The notes under the pieces: generated by a model
The model's input: the letters and a program-made list of their open reading frames with translations, nothing else
What the model was told of the DNA's origin: nothing
Databases searched by the model: none
Position numbers and translations under genes: made by a program
Assembly: GCA_907165275.2 (NCBI GenBank)
Contig: OU015664.1
Span: 3,496,001-3,560,000, forward strand
DNA from: Zygaena filipendulae
Lineage: Eukaryota > Arthropoda > Insecta > Lepidoptera > Zygaenidae
Length of the DNA stretch: 64,000 bases
Direction of reading: 5' to 3'
Part shown: one piece after another, positions 32,946-45,003 of the stretch
Layout of the letters: each line of letters begins with the position of its first letter
Position numbering within the stretch: the first letter of the stretch is position 1

Positions 32946-35128
32946 AGTTGACATTCATACATTCTTAAATGCATAGCGTAACACGTAACGCATGTTTTTT
33001 TCTACCTGGCCCAGAGAAATGACTCTTCGACAAAAAAAAAAAGAAAAATCTCTACTCGATGTTAGAATTTTGATCGACACGCTTTACATCGATATTTTTT
33101 TCGAATAGAAAGTTTGAAATTTTAATAATGGAACGCACACGGAAGAACAAAAAAGGGATACTGTTACCGCGCGAACCTGGACCGTTGTCCGAGATTGTGA
33201 TCCGAAATATCGTGATGTGTTACGGGTTACCTGTTGTTGAGCCGTGTGAAAACGGAACAGGTGGCCGCGGTAACGCGCCTTCCGTCCGACCCGGTAATTA
33301 TAGCATGGATGGACAATAGCTGCGCGTGATGCGCGGGAGTGGATTTCGCCTCAAGTTTCGCGGTTTCTTCTCTTGTGTGAACGTTATTTTACAGTGTTCT
33401 ATTATAGTTTAAAGACTTTTGTGCTCTACTGTAGTTACCACAGAGTACTGCGTCATTGATAGTGTCTTTATAGTATCTTTTAATCGAAATTTTCTAACTA
33501 CTAACTAAACGAAACTAAATTCCAATTTTTACATTTGAAAATGCAGTTTAAACAATGGGTACATTATACTGTATTTTATCATTATAAGTCATCAGATTAT
33601 TTTTCTAACGATAACATATAAAATCATATTTTAATCAATACGTAGGTATATTAAATACTAAGTCTGTTTGAATATAATTTGAAGGATAATTAGCGAAGAA
33701 TTATTAAACCTTTTTATCTATTGTTGACAAATAAATACAATATATTTATGCACCAAAATTATATTAGTCTCTAACCAATAAATACCATACAAAGACAAGT
33801 CACAATTGATCTTTATTTATAAGTGTATAAAATGTCTCGCACACATGTGCCGATCTCGATTCTGGTCAAGGAATCTTTTGTTGGCCGTATTGTGAAGCGC
33901 ATTGATGATCCAAATGCCAAAGGGTTGGAATCCAGTTTCCCACCTTTGAGCAAAAAAAATATACGTTGACAGCGTGGGAGCGGAATATATAGGTAGGGCA
34001 TTTGGCCATTTGGCAATGGCAAGTAATGAAAATAGTAAGGTGCGTATTTTTTATGTTTGGCTTAGAACACATAAGCAAAAGCAAAAACAAAAATATTTAA
34101 TAAAGATTGTACAGGTCAGTTGTAAAGCCTTCGTAAAAAAATACCTAAGTATATGTGGACCACATAAAGTCTCAACGAAATCTCTTAAGCAGGCAGTTAA
34201 AAATAATTATCTGCCTTCATTTTTTCTCTAATGCTTAGATCTTCTTCAGTTTTTTTAAAATATCAAAGAACTGGCCAGGTCGAGTCGTATTCATTGATCT
34301 TATTCTCAAAACCCTATGTATAGTTATTGAATATCTTCAACGCGACCACATAGTTAAGACCCATGATATTGCACGAATCTTCCTTAAAGTTCTACGAGAG
34401 GATCAGAAACAAGTGGCAGGTTAGGGGTCAAGCTTCGCTGGTGTTTTGTACGGGTAAGGTACGTTGATGAAACCAATTATCCGTGGCGTGAATTAAGTCG
34501 CACAGTTTAATGCTTCGTGCCGTTCACATCATATAGAGCCAAAATTGTAATAGAATTGGCAGCTTCAATTGGTTTGATTGGTTTTTTTTTTGACGATTTC
34601 AAATGCTTTTTTTTTCATTTTTAGTGCACTCTATAACCAACCAATCTCGACAAGTTCTTTCAAAATTTTTAAAAAATTTTGCCGACAATAGATATAATTA
34701 ATTTTTAAGTACTTACATAACTCAGCTGTATGGTCAAATTGTTTTATATCAAAATTATTGTAAATGTACAACTCTAATGATTCTGCACTATGGCGTTTGA
34801 ACTGAGTTTTACACAGACAATGGGACATGTTAGGAGCTCGCACGCGGGTCACTTGTCGGTTATCTGCCGATCGGAAGAAAGCCGATCTCATCTGCGGCCG
34901 CGCCATCAAATTTATTGCTATGTTCGCCTCTACGTTTACAGTTAGTTGTTGTCTCTGTGGTACACTTGCGTGCGAATGATATTTCGAGATTTTGCTTAAG
35001 AAATGTTAATTTGTTTTACTTTTTGAACTGTGGTACGGTGAAGGTAAACATTGTTTCTATTAAAATTGAGGTTAATTTAACCATACATAGATAAACAACA
35101 AAACAGAAAATAAATATACACCCATAAT
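32946..35128. other. First-intron sequence with two GC-rich islands
   Basis: Islands lie at 33120-33370 and 34790-34930. The first contains a 63-codon plus-strand ORF (33128-33319, starting MERTRKNKKGILLPREPGPL) of unusually even composition, with no recognised domain. The second contains tgccgatcggaagaaagccg and a NotI-type gcggccgc. Neither has clear splice sites; both may be regulatory. Confidence 0.3.
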
Positions 35129-35129
35129 A

Positions 35130-35650
35130 TATGATACCAGCTGTTCCTGCGGGAATTCTGCGATAAAAAGTAGGTACCCATATCCTTTTCTGTACCCCTG
35201 ACAACGTCTACCCAAAATTTCATGATGATCGGTCAAGTATTTAAGGCACGAAAGTGTAACAAACAAACAAACTCACATTCGTTTTTATACTGACACTAGA
35301 TGTCATTGCACGCACCGGTACCAAACAAAAATTACTTGTACTAACATAGTTTTAAGCACAATTTTATTAACAGTATTGGACTAAAAATACGTCTGAATAA
35401 AATAATTTTATAATAATAACTAGCTGTCCCCCGCAATTTCATCCGCGGTAATTTCGGAGTTCCCGCGGAGGTTGCGGGAAAAAAGTACTCTATGTCCTTC
35501 AGTTCCCGAGGGAATTCCGGGATAAAAACTATCCTATCTTTGAAGTTGGATCATATTATAAATGGTTGCAAAATTTTATCAAAATCCGTTTAGTAGTTTC
35601 GGAGTCCATCGCGGACAAACAACGTGACACGTGATTTATATATATTAGAT
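35130..35650 (+). repeat. Two 'ccgcggtttcac' family copies
   Basis: The first copy (35139-35298) contains cctgcgggaattctgcgata, cccctgacaacgt and atgatgatcggtcaagtatt. The second (35419-35650) starts actagctgtcccccgcaatt and ends tatatattagata. Both are in the plus orientation. Confidence 0.65.
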
Positions 35651-37689
35651 AATAATAATAATATAACCAATAATCCTAAAATTTAATAGAATAATAATAA
35701 AATATAACGTTAAATTCTAATAAACAGGGCAAAAAAGTTGTTTTTATTGTTATTTTTAAATTAGCTTTTACTCATTCACATGGCCTCAATTAAGCAGTCA
35801 TATACAGACGGATGTAAGTGCATAATCTTTAGTCGGGTCATCGCTTAACAAGGCGAGCGGTCACGAACTGGCCGCTATGGGAAAGCTCCCAGCATAGAAA
35901 CGGAGATACTGCCTTAAGACACAGTAGCGAAGCTCGGGCAACCGGAAATGCATTACTGACGCCAAAACACACGCAATAGTTCAGAAATCAAGTTGAAAAA
36001 GGAAGACTATAACATGCATTTTTTACCTTAGAAATGGAATAAGTATAGATGCGGCATACTGATTCGTTAGCCTCTGCCAGGTATCGAACAAAAAAAAAAC
36101 CTTTTAGAAGCATGGACATTGTAAAGGTTAACAACCAAAATATATATTATAATAAAAAGAAAAATAAATCTGACGAAAAAGGAAAAATACTGTTTTTTGG
36201 TTAAAAATACAAATTTGTAAGTTCTGAGTAAGATCACCGAATAGTAGATGGAAGTATACACTCACACAATCAATAACATTAATAAATAAAATATTTTGAG
36301 GTATAAGATCAGTGTGTTATAAATCTAATAACACGCCCGCGCAATACACTCTCGACTTATAAACAATATTGATACATGTCGTACATAGCAGTTTATAAAT
36401 CATCGAACATCGGACTAACGTCTTTACTCCTTTTGAGACCTACCTACTTTAAATGTCTTACAGAAATCACAGTACTACATATATTGCATCATTAAAACAT
36501 TGTTATTCAAAATATTTACAATATTACATGAATGCTATACTTTAAAACTTGTATACAGGGCCGTCCCATGGAGTACCTTGAATATTGTAGGTAGATGGAA
36601 CATTTTACTGAAAGAAGACATTATTTGAATTTAAAAACATATATTATATATTGTTAGAAGTTAATTAGAATAAATATAATTGCTTTATTTACTTAATTTA
36701 ATTACGTTGCTATCAAGAAATATGTTAAAATATATAAATGGGATCAATTCGTATAGGTACAATAATTTTTTTATTTTTTTTATATCAGAGAGATTAAGGC
36801 TTCACCAAAAAAAATGAAATGAGGAAAATTAATAAATTTGATTACAGAAATTCATATTAATATTGATTTAATTATTTCTATCAGGTTTCATACTACATAA
36901 ATAAATAAAAAAACACAATCACATCAATTCTCAAACGGTAGTAGGTACGAATGTAAACCTCAAAACTTGATTTAATTGAACTCTATTACAATAGGGCCGT
37001 CTTAAAGATTGCAGTCCAACTTGACGTGTATAGCGAACGATCAAACAAAAAGCCTTATATTTAGAAGAGCTGACGGGGAATCAAACACATGGACAATGGT
37101 CATGTTGGATCAAAGCCGGTAGACATGATGTGGATAAAGAATGGTCGATATAAAAATCCAGGTAGAAATCTGACGCTTAGCAATTTTCTCGATGATCTAA
37201 CTAAAAAAAAGCGGTGAGAAAAAATATTACCTACATGATACATGTAAACGATTAATTAAACTACTACTATTAACTATATAAATAGAATTTTAACATTGAA
37301 ACCGACTTCAAAACACACAGAAATGCATTACACTAAAAAGTTCAAAATATTAACTAACGTAGGTATGTGCTACCTACTGATCGTTTTGAAGTCGGTGTTA
37401 AGCCAAATAGGTAATATGTAGACAAAGTCCGTTCCCATCACACTGCAGACACGAGCAGGATTGGCACCGACTGCGAAACGATCAGTGGGTACGATCATAC
37501 GTAACGCAACGCAACGCAACGATCATACGTATGTAGGTTACTTTAAAATTTTTGTGTAGTGCATTTTTGTGTTTTTGTTAAAATTTTACCTATTTATTTT
37601 CCGTTTTTAAGTGAGTTGGTTTATAATTTATAAAGTGACAATTTATTAACCCAAATCGTTAAGGTGTGCCTGTAATATTGGAAGTTTCC
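35651..37689. other. First-intron sequence, mostly unrecognised
   Basis: A balanced block at 35810-35960 contains ctatgggaaagctcccagca, able to fold as a bulged hairpin. Around 37295-37400, accgacttcaaaac and gttttgaagtcggt are inverted copies about 80 bp apart. An acgca/acgcaacg short tandem lies at 37502-37521. No gene recognised. Confidence 0.35.
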
Positions 37690-37872
37690 TCGATTTCTCC
37701 ATGATCCTGTCATCAGATCCTGAATTCTTTACAATGGGACCAACTTTAAAGTATTCCCCTTTTAAACAAAAAAGTATTTTCCAAATCGGTCCAGCCGTCT
37801 TCGAGTAATCACGTAACAAAGATGCGAAAAAAACATACAGTCGAATTGAGAACCTCCTCCTTTTTTTGGAAG
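37690..37872 (-). repeat. 'gaagtcggttaaaa' repeat family, reverse orientation
   Basis: It ends in cgaattgagaacctcctcct then ttttttggaagtcggttaaa. The body includes tcggtccagccgtcttcgag and aatcacgtaacaaagatgcg. The family is dispersed in Lepidoptera; a head fragment in the other orientation is at 26045. Confidence 0.6.
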
Positions 37873-38955
37873 TCGGTTAAAAACTAACATTTCGTTTTTA
37901 ACCGACTAGCGACTATAGTAGAATGATTTGCAAACATTTGGATTAAAAAAAAACTAAGCATTAGAAAGTGACACTTGCAAAACCCTTTAGGAATAAAATT
38001 GCTGAAAAGAATGTTCTATAATGACGCACAATAGTTATTTTGCCTACGGTCGACTTCAGAAACCAACCCCATAGACTATAGAGTATTGTTGTAATATTAT
38101 CGGCAACCCAACTCATGTGGGTGCGGACTCCGATTCTGTTTTGACCAAAAAAAATCTCTTTGACCAATTGTTTGTCAAAGGCAGGCTGGCGTATTTTTTG
38201 TGGAGGTGTTTATCGAAGTTTGACCATGGGAAAATATCACAGCCTCAGGTGCCTCTATCGAATTCGGGACCCATTGTCAACCTGTTGTGCTGGGCTGTGT
38301 TGATTTTTTGATAAAAACCTTTTCCACTTTTATAAAGCAAATAATATAATATTTCATTATTTTATTAAACATTCCGTATACATATTCAAATTATGAACAT
38401 GTATCTAGCCTATTTTTATGTATATTGCCTATTTTTTTTCATTAACTGTACTGTTTAGTTTTCTTAACTAAGTGTCAAGAATTAATCTAAGGCTGGCTTT
38501 GTCAACGGATGTCTTTAATCCGAGCTAAGGTCGGTAACACCTACCAAACATTAAATCGGCTCCAATGTTGAAAGGTCGACGTTAACAAATTAGTATCAAA
38601 GCCTGACAAAGATGGACTCTTGAGCGACTGTCCACCCACTCCTCGCGCATTGAACAACTGCTCACAATAAATTAATTCTTGTTATGAACATTTTTTATCC
38701 CATTGTGTTTCGGTTGAGCATTCATTTTGCTTAGAGCCCGTAATAGCCAACCTAAGCATGCGGACACTGGTCAAAGAAGATTGTAACTTAGATAAAATTT
38801 ATTTAGAAAAACAACACGAACGTAAAAAAACATTGGTGGTTTTAGAAAAATATGTAAGTAATTTTTTTTACTGTGTCTAGACTAGTCGTCTGACCACAGC
38901 TCACTTAATTATTTAATTGTTAAGTGACGATGTGGTCGAAGATTGTAAACATACC
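37873..38955. other. First-intron sequence, no recognised element
   Basis: AT-rich with a balanced block at 38475-38660. No gene or known element. Confidence 0.3.
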
Positions 38956-39045
38956 TACCTAGCCTGGAATGGGAACGAGCTTTCAAGTGGGGTTAGCGGA
39001 ACACATTGGTAAGTGCTTGGCGACAGATTTTTAACTTGAGATGCG
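38956..39045 (-). repeat. SINE body fragment, reverse orientation
   Basis: cctggaatgggaacgagctt, tcaagtggggttagcggaac and aagtgcttggcgacagattt are the reverse complement of 51245-51345 in the SINE at 51098-51372. Confidence 0.65.
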
Positions 39046-39094
39046 TAATACGTGAATAGTATTAATAACTTTGTAGAAGTCCTTACTACATATT

Positions 39095-39262
39095 ACTATT
39101 GCGAATGTGAGTTTGTTTGTTACGCTTTCACGCCTCGACGGCTCAATCAAAGTATTGCGTACACGTTTTCAGGGGTACAAAAAAAGACATGGGGTACTTT
39201 AGTCCCGGAATTCTCGCAGGATCTCCGAAATGGACGCGGGTAAAACTGCGTCTTTTAAAAAA
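39095..39262 (-). repeat. 'ccgcggtttcac' family copy, reverse orientation
   Basis: gtgagtttgtttgttacgct, ttcacgcctcgacggctcaa, ttcaggggtac, ccggaattctcgcagg and gacgcgggtaaaactgcg follow the family consensus backwards. Confidence 0.65.
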
Positions 39263-39449
39263 CGGTAGTAAAGTTCATTGTTCCATTTGTAAATCTGTTA
39301 AAAACGTTTTGCTTTCACACAATTTGTACGTCATGATATTTTTGAATGTTATAATTTTGGGTAAACAATAGGCTAGTTGGCTAATTTTTTTTTTAGTCCG
39401 ATTATTAGATTAATAAAAAATAATGGACAGGTATTTTTCATTTCTTTAC

Positions 39450-39680
39450 GTGATCAAAAAATTACGGCGATACATTCAGTTGAAATTTCGCGTGACGTCA
39501 CTATCGGGTGCAGTTTGTTACCGGTCCGGGGCTTATAGGGGTCAATGACGTCACTAACCCCCACCCTAAACTTTAATGCGCTATATCTATGTATATCTTC
39601 ATTAATTTGAAAAAGCAAAAAATACGTGTCCATTATTTTTTTATTTTCTGACGGACTCATTAGAATTTTGATTTTCAAAA
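39450..39680. repeat. Dispersed repeat sharing sequence with 52180-52350
   Basis: Both copies carry acggagatac-like sequence, then gcg(g)cgtgacgtca, a second gacgtc, ctaaactttaatg(c/t)g, a ttatctaag-like run and aaaaaatacgtgt. The family is not identified. Confidence 0.55.
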
Positions 39681-41308
39681 GTCGTCAACATCCCTATTCG
39701 CTTCAATTATTATGATATTCTCTCAAATGATCAATATCGATACTTCGAATGATAACAAAAGGAACTTACACAATGAAGATCATTTGAATTTGATAAATTT
39801 ACTTGAAGTGTGAGTTTTATCTGCTGATTCATCTCGTGTTACAGATTACTCTTTAAGCCTTTGACAAAAAAGGTTAGTGTTGCCACTGTATTTATTGGTT
39901 CTAATATGATTTTTATTGTTACATCTGTCTCGAGTCTTTCTTCTAAAAGGGGATTATAAAATAAACAGAATTAACTATTTTTCTATATGTTTGTACAAAG
40001 CAAATCACAATAATAAAGTTTGTGTACAAAAATATGTCAAGTACCTATCTACCTGAATAATAATAAGATTTTTTTCGTTAGAAGACAATAGGTAAGTAAT
40101 AATATTTAAGTATTAGCGTACATCTTTTTTCTTTTGCCGCCACTGCCTCCAACGTCGTGCCTACTGTTTAATAAGACCGGACTAATAAATCCAATTTAAA
40201 TGTTTTCCCGGACCACCGTTGACATAACATATGTAAATCTTATACACCTTTATCTTTAGAATCACAAATGTTCAATGCCGATATCGGCAGCCGATCGATG
40301 TGGACTTGAAAAAAATAAAAAATAAAAAGTCCAGTCCACAAAACGGATGGCCGCCGTCCACGGCATCTTTATTCTAAATAAGAAAATTAACTTCATTCCC
40401 ATAATTTAAATATCAACAGCCAGTACTAAGAAATATAACTCAAACTATATGTATTTCTCTCGCTTTTTCGCAATACAGTCATCCCGTTCTAACATAGCGT
40501 TGTCGACTGTTTAATTTATATGTTCTATATTGATGAATTGAATTTATTGATGCTTTTCTTTGTAGTGGCTTGTAGAAGATACTTTGAGGTCGTTCCCACG
40601 ACGCCAAACAAGTCTGTAATCTTGATAATATTAGTTATATTTACCTAATTTGTTAAAGTAAAATAATTTACATTTTGGGTAGGTATCTCAAATTTTTAAA
40701 ATCTGGAATACGTATATCGAATACCTTATTTTTTTTACTTACTTATAAATTTAGAAGCTTTTTACTGTCGTATAAACTGAGTTTTGATGAAAATAAATGT
40801 TGTTAAGTTTGATTTAAAAATACCAGTCGATATCATCAGACAACAGATCAAGACCGCTCGATCCGAATCAGAGAGCGATGCTTCGATATTCGCTTAATGA
40901 AGACATATTGAATCGCTAACCGAGGGACAAGATATAGGCAATGTTTAAATTGACATGTAGCCCTTTATGCGGCATCCGCTCCAATATCAAATCAAAGTGG
41001 AAGACAATCGTTTTGATGGGTGTTTTAATGGTGAATCATGCAGATTTTTAATGACACTTACAACGCAATTAATTACTATAATGTATTAATATTTTATTGA
41101 CAGTAGGTACTAACACAGTACTATACTTAGTGAAATTCATTATTTCATCGTCCTATGTAGTTTATAATTTCATATCACACAAAAAAATGTGCTCAAAAAA
41201 ACTGTATGTACATTCTACAAGAACTTATATGCGGTAAAAATCAATAAGTAATGATAATGAGGTTTAACAAATTGAGTATGTGTGATAATTTGCTCACACT
41301 CACCCTTA
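39681..41308. other. First-intron sequence, no recognised element
   Basis: AT-rich. Short balanced stretches lie at 40260-40370 and 40830-41000. No gene recognised. Confidence 0.3.
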
Positions 41309-41309
41309 C

Positions 41310-41520
41310 ATATTATAAAACGAGGTCCACCGCTACGTCTGTCTGTCTATTCGCGATATACTTAAAAACTACTCAACGGATTCTTAATGCGGTTTTCACC
41401 AATAGATAGAGTAATTCAAGAGGAAGGTTTAAAATTTAAACGTTATAGTTAATTCCGAAATTCCCGCGGGAACTCTTAAATTACCCACGGTTGAAACCGC
41501 GGGGGACAGTTAGTTATAAA
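41310..41520 (-). repeat. 'ccgcggtttcac' family copy, reverse orientation
   Basis: It starts with an attataaaacgaggtccacc tail, passes ctcaacggattcttaatgcg and ends cccgcgggaactct and gttgaaaccgcgggggacag. Confidence 0.65.
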
Positions 41521-41774
41521 AATACGAATGTTCGTGGGTGTGCATTTGTTAATCTTTTTCGCTAAAAAGCTGGAATGATTTGGGTGAAATTTGGAATAGA
41601 GTTAGCTGGCCATTTATCCCAGAATCTCCGAGAGAATCCCGAAATTATCGCCACGATGAAGACTGCAGGGGAAAAGCTACTTCTTAAATAAACATAGTCT
41701 AAGTTATAAATAGCAGAAAATGTAGAGATTATTTTGTAGAAGATATATACTATGTACATACTTACCTATAATAT

Positions 41775-42045
41775 GACGACCTGCTTGGCGCAGAGGTCAC
41801 CATGCCTACCCGCTAATCAAGGGGTTCCGGGTTCGATTCCCGGTGGGGGTGGACTTTGTATGATGAACATTGGGTTCCATTTTCCAGTCCGGGTGTGTTT
41901 ATATATCTATAGTACAATATATAAGTAATTCTATGTAGAATATACCACGTTTGCTTGGTTTCCACAATACAAGCAAATAATAGCTTACTGTGGGATCAAG
42001 TAGATCTGTGTGTTGTGATGTGGATTATTATTATTATTATTTTAA
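41775..42045 (+). repeat. tRNA-derived SINE with (ATT)n tail
   Basis: Box A-like ttggcgcagagg and box B ggttcgattccc sit in a tRNA-like head with a cccggtgggggtgga end. The body shares atataccacgtttgcttggt and gggatcaagtagatctgtgt with the copy at 62677. It ends in an (ATT)n run. It is not a functional tRNA: no acceptor stem pairing or clean anticodon arm was found. Confidence 0.75.
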
Positions 42046-42814
42046 TGACAAAATTATTAAAATTTACAAAAACTGATGTGTAATAAAAACATAAAAAAGA
42101 CGTTACAATCAATGTGTTTAATGTCGCAAATGAAACATCGCACCTATATCAAAACAAATTAGACAAACAAGATGGTTTTAAAAAATGTATGAAATGTAGA
42201 GACGAAAACCCATATCAATTAGTAGAGTCCCGGGCCCGAGTGCGAGGTATAAAACAAAAACAAATCGGCGCTGAGCTCCGATACTTTATTTAGCTTTTTA
42301 GCGCTTGGAACAAACGCGGCCGCTACAAAAGTTAACTTGGGTTTTTAAAAGTTCACACAAAAGTTTATCTTACGGTGTCAACTCATCTCGTTCTAGCGTC
42401 GCACCTCAAATAAAGTGATTTCGACATTTCTAATTTTGAGAAGGGTTTTAAAAAGGGCTTTTTAAAGTTTATTTGTTACTTGCTCTCGTGTATAAGTGAT
42501 AATAGGGTATGAGTGGCTTTAAATTTCTAATTAGTGTAAAGTAATTATGCAGTTTAAATTTGCAGAATAATAAATAATAATAGGTATGTTAGGAGAAATT
42601 CTGATACCTATTGCATTAATTCATTATCCTAAAATAACTTATTTTTATTATTGTGTATAACTGTCCATTATAAGTAGAGTTTGAAGGTACATAACAACAC
42701 ATTTAAAAGCATCGAGTTACATTATACGTAGAGGGTCCGTATTCTCATTGTCGATTATAACAAAAAGCAGTCGAACCTCAAGTTCTTACGTTTAAAATAA
42801 GAACAAACGTGTCA
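42046..42814. other. First-intron sequence, no recognised element
   Basis: AT-rich; nothing recognised. Confidence 0.3.
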
Positions 42815-43015
42815 CCGATGAAATGACGCGTGTCGACCAATCGGGCACAACGGCCGCAGACGTCGGTGACGTCACGGTGCCACCGACCAATCGCAGGGGG
42901 CCATCGCCTCCGGTCAACTTGGACTAATTGCCCATGTGTGCGATAAAGCTAGGTTCGAGAGGACCGGGCGGCTGCGCATGAGTCGACACGCATGCTCTGT
43001 ACCAATTCCATGACA
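42815..43015. promoter_or_regulatory. Promoter-like block with CRE and CCAAT boxes
   Basis: A CpG-rich 200-bp island contains CCAAT at 42837-42841 and 42887-42891, both in a cgaccaatcg context, with a perfect CRE palindrome TGACGTCA between them (42867-42874). A third accaatt follows near 43000. It lies about 1.3 kb downstream, in gene sense, of the candidate first coding exon. It could be an alternative promoter or enhancer. No TATA box or transcript start can be assigned. Confidence 0.4.
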
Positions 43016-44261
43016 AATATTTTGTTCTGAGAAGCACATGCATGATTCTCATAAGAATTCAGTTTTGGAATTCCGTGAGATTTTACGACCGATATTTTCA
43101 GTTTTACTACCTAATGATCTGTTGCTTTTTAACAGGATAATAATAGAGAAACTTAGCTAATATAGATAAAGATCATTTTAAAAAAAGAAAAGTCATCACA
43201 CAATGAGAATATTAACCAAACAATAATGTACAAATTATGATAAATCTTGGTCATTTCTTTAAATCAAAGTAAAGCATGTGAATTTGAAGACAATTACATT
43301 TTAAAATACCCAGTGGGGCAGTGGGAATTGCAACAGACAAAAAAAAACAATGGGAAAAATCATACAACTGATAACCAACAAATTTCTTGTTTGCAATGGT
43401 CAATGTGGTTAATGAGAGGTTATTTAAAACAATAATTTTACAGTTTTAATTGTTCACACTTTGCAATCAAAATTCTTTTCAAAATTTTTGTGAGTCAAAT
43501 TTTTTTTCATCAAAATGTAGAGCTTGCTAATAAGCCATTGTAGTAAAATTAAAGCAATTTCATTTTATTATTCGCAGGTGTACAGATAGGTATTGAGATA
43601 GCAAATTTTTAACTTTTCTAACCTACTTAGGTAATATTTTTTTCAAATTTATTTATTATAAATTACGAGCTTGAAATCGAACGGTAATTAGTGTGTTTTA
43701 ACTATACAAATTTAGGAGGAAACTCTACCTTATTTTATTTTTTAAGAATTCTTCATTTTTCTTTTTCTCAAATCTTTCCGTCTGTTGACCCGTAGACAAG
43801 ACGGGTTTAAATAAACCTTGTAAATATTAGATAGCGGCCAGTGTACCAAGCAGGGTAGTCTTTTCATATGAGGGTTGTCGGACAAGCGGAGATGACCACA
43901 ATCGGCTTGTGTCAATATTTGCACGCAAGCCCCGGTATTAAGTAGCTCGTTGCGCGTGTGAATAGTCTCCATGTCTACGTCTCCGACACAGAATAGTGCG
44001 GAAGCGTACTCTAGATAAAAAATTTTGTCGACTCTACATGTTTGTAGTGCTACGTTTGAAGAATTTTTTTTTTTGTTTTTTTTTTAAGTTTTTTTGTTGT
44101 GTAACCAGTGTCACAGATAAAAATATTTTTCGAAACTACAGATCAAAACAGCGAATTCACTGTATTTATTTGTAGAGAGATAATTTTATTATAATATTAT
44201 CGAATTTAAGGTGTATGTTAGTGTAAAGATAAATATTAATAAGTATTTAATTTGTACATAC
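43016..44261. other. First-intron sequence near the candidate first exon
   Basis: AT-rich to about 43770, then a balanced block (43780-44020, including gacgggtttaaataaacc and cggcttgtgtcaatatttgc) with no recognised gene. A T-rich run lies at 44065-44095. Confidence 0.3.
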
Positions 44262-44298
44262 CTTGCGCGATACGTACAGCAGGCATCTTGATTCTCAT
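44262..44298 (-). CDS. Cph: Candidate first coding exon of BCL11/Cph (12-residue N terminus)
   Basis: On the minus strand, ATG at 44298 opens a short frame (MRIKMPAVRIAQ) that reaches a good donor, CAAG|GTATGT, after one base of the next codon. That is the same phase 1 junction used by every other exon, and splicing to 20173 gives an uninterrupted frame into the CCHC exon. A second in-frame ATG at 44286 would give a start at MPAVRIAQ. The frame remains open upstream of the first ATG, so an additional upstream coding part is possible. The exon lies about 700 bp downstream of the CpG-rich block at 45004-45395. It does not encode the MSRRKQ-type N terminus of vertebrate BCL11A. It may therefore be an insect-specific or alternative first exon, with another first exon outside the window. 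Support is the splice phase and setting only. Confidence 0.45.
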
Positions 44299-45003
44299 CT
44301 TGATTTGGTCACCTATTTTTAGGTCTTGTGTTTTTATTATTTATTAAAGAATTATTTATCTAATATATCTGTTATCAGACGACAGTTTGTAAGCTCACTT
44401 CACAGGCACCGCCGTCGGTCCGGCGGCTTATCGGCCTCTTTTCAAAACGTTACTGATAACCGAGGTTGGGATGTCACTGAATACACCACCTCAAAAGTCC
44501 GACGGTAGAAAAATTTAACAAATATTTTAGTCATCTTCTCAGTTCTTTCATCTTGGTGGTTTAATGATACACATTGAATAGTTTTACTTTTTCCTTTTCA
44601 TTTTGTAATAAGTCGGTCTGCTCACTCATCGGTCGTATATTATTATTTACTGACCGAAATCGATTGGTCATAAAGAGTCTCTTATCAACACTTGAAAGAG
44701 CGTCTCAATCCGCAATCTTATCTATTCGCACCTTGTGCCAATCTTGATATTAGCAAACGAACGACCGGTCACAATTTTATAATAAAATACGTCGCATTCT
44801 TCAACAAAAAAATAAAATAAAAAAGCACTTTTCGTCCTATTTGTTTTAATCACTGTCCATATTTTTTCCCAAAATTCACAAATATAGTTCTCACGTAAAG
44901 TCAAGTTTCCGAATAAAATTTGTTGATAAATTTTAAAATGACTAAAGAAATTATTTTAAAATATTAAACACAAATAGTTTTGATGATGTGTTTACAATAA
45001 TAT
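44299..45003. other. Probable 5' leader or upstream intron
   Basis: Between the candidate start codon and the CpG-rich block. AT-rich, apart from a palindrome-like ccgccgtcggtccggcgg at 44409-44426. It could be transcribed leader or intron; no acceptor could be chosen with confidence. Confidence 0.3.

Larger units (their letters stand above)
1701..44298 (-). other. Cph: Gene span: BCL11/Chronophage zinc-finger transcription factor (five-exon model)
   Basis: This entry ties together the five coding segments described separately: 44298-44262, 20173-19997, 19706-19503, 19031-18846 and 3697-1701. Joined, they are 2601 nt, or 866 residues plus stop. Each internal junction has GT/AG ends and the same phase (one base of the codon upstream, two downstream), and the reading frame stays open throughout. 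The order of domains matches vertebrate BCL11A/B: an N-terminal CCHC finger, a lone finger after an EPS motif, a finger pair, a long acidic stretch, then a three-finger cluster at the C terminus. The family acts in the nucleus as a sequence-specific regulator of neuronal and other cell fates; Drosophila Chronophage is the fly member. The gene identity is near certain. The first exon is the least certain part. UTR exons and alternative starts beyond the window cannot be excluded. Confidence 0.93.

Noticed and set aside
41775..41860. Possible tRNA gene (box A and box B present)
   Set aside because: The stem pairing of a real tRNA is not met, and the sequence continues into a repeated body with an (ATT)n tail also seen at 62677. 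It is a SINE head.
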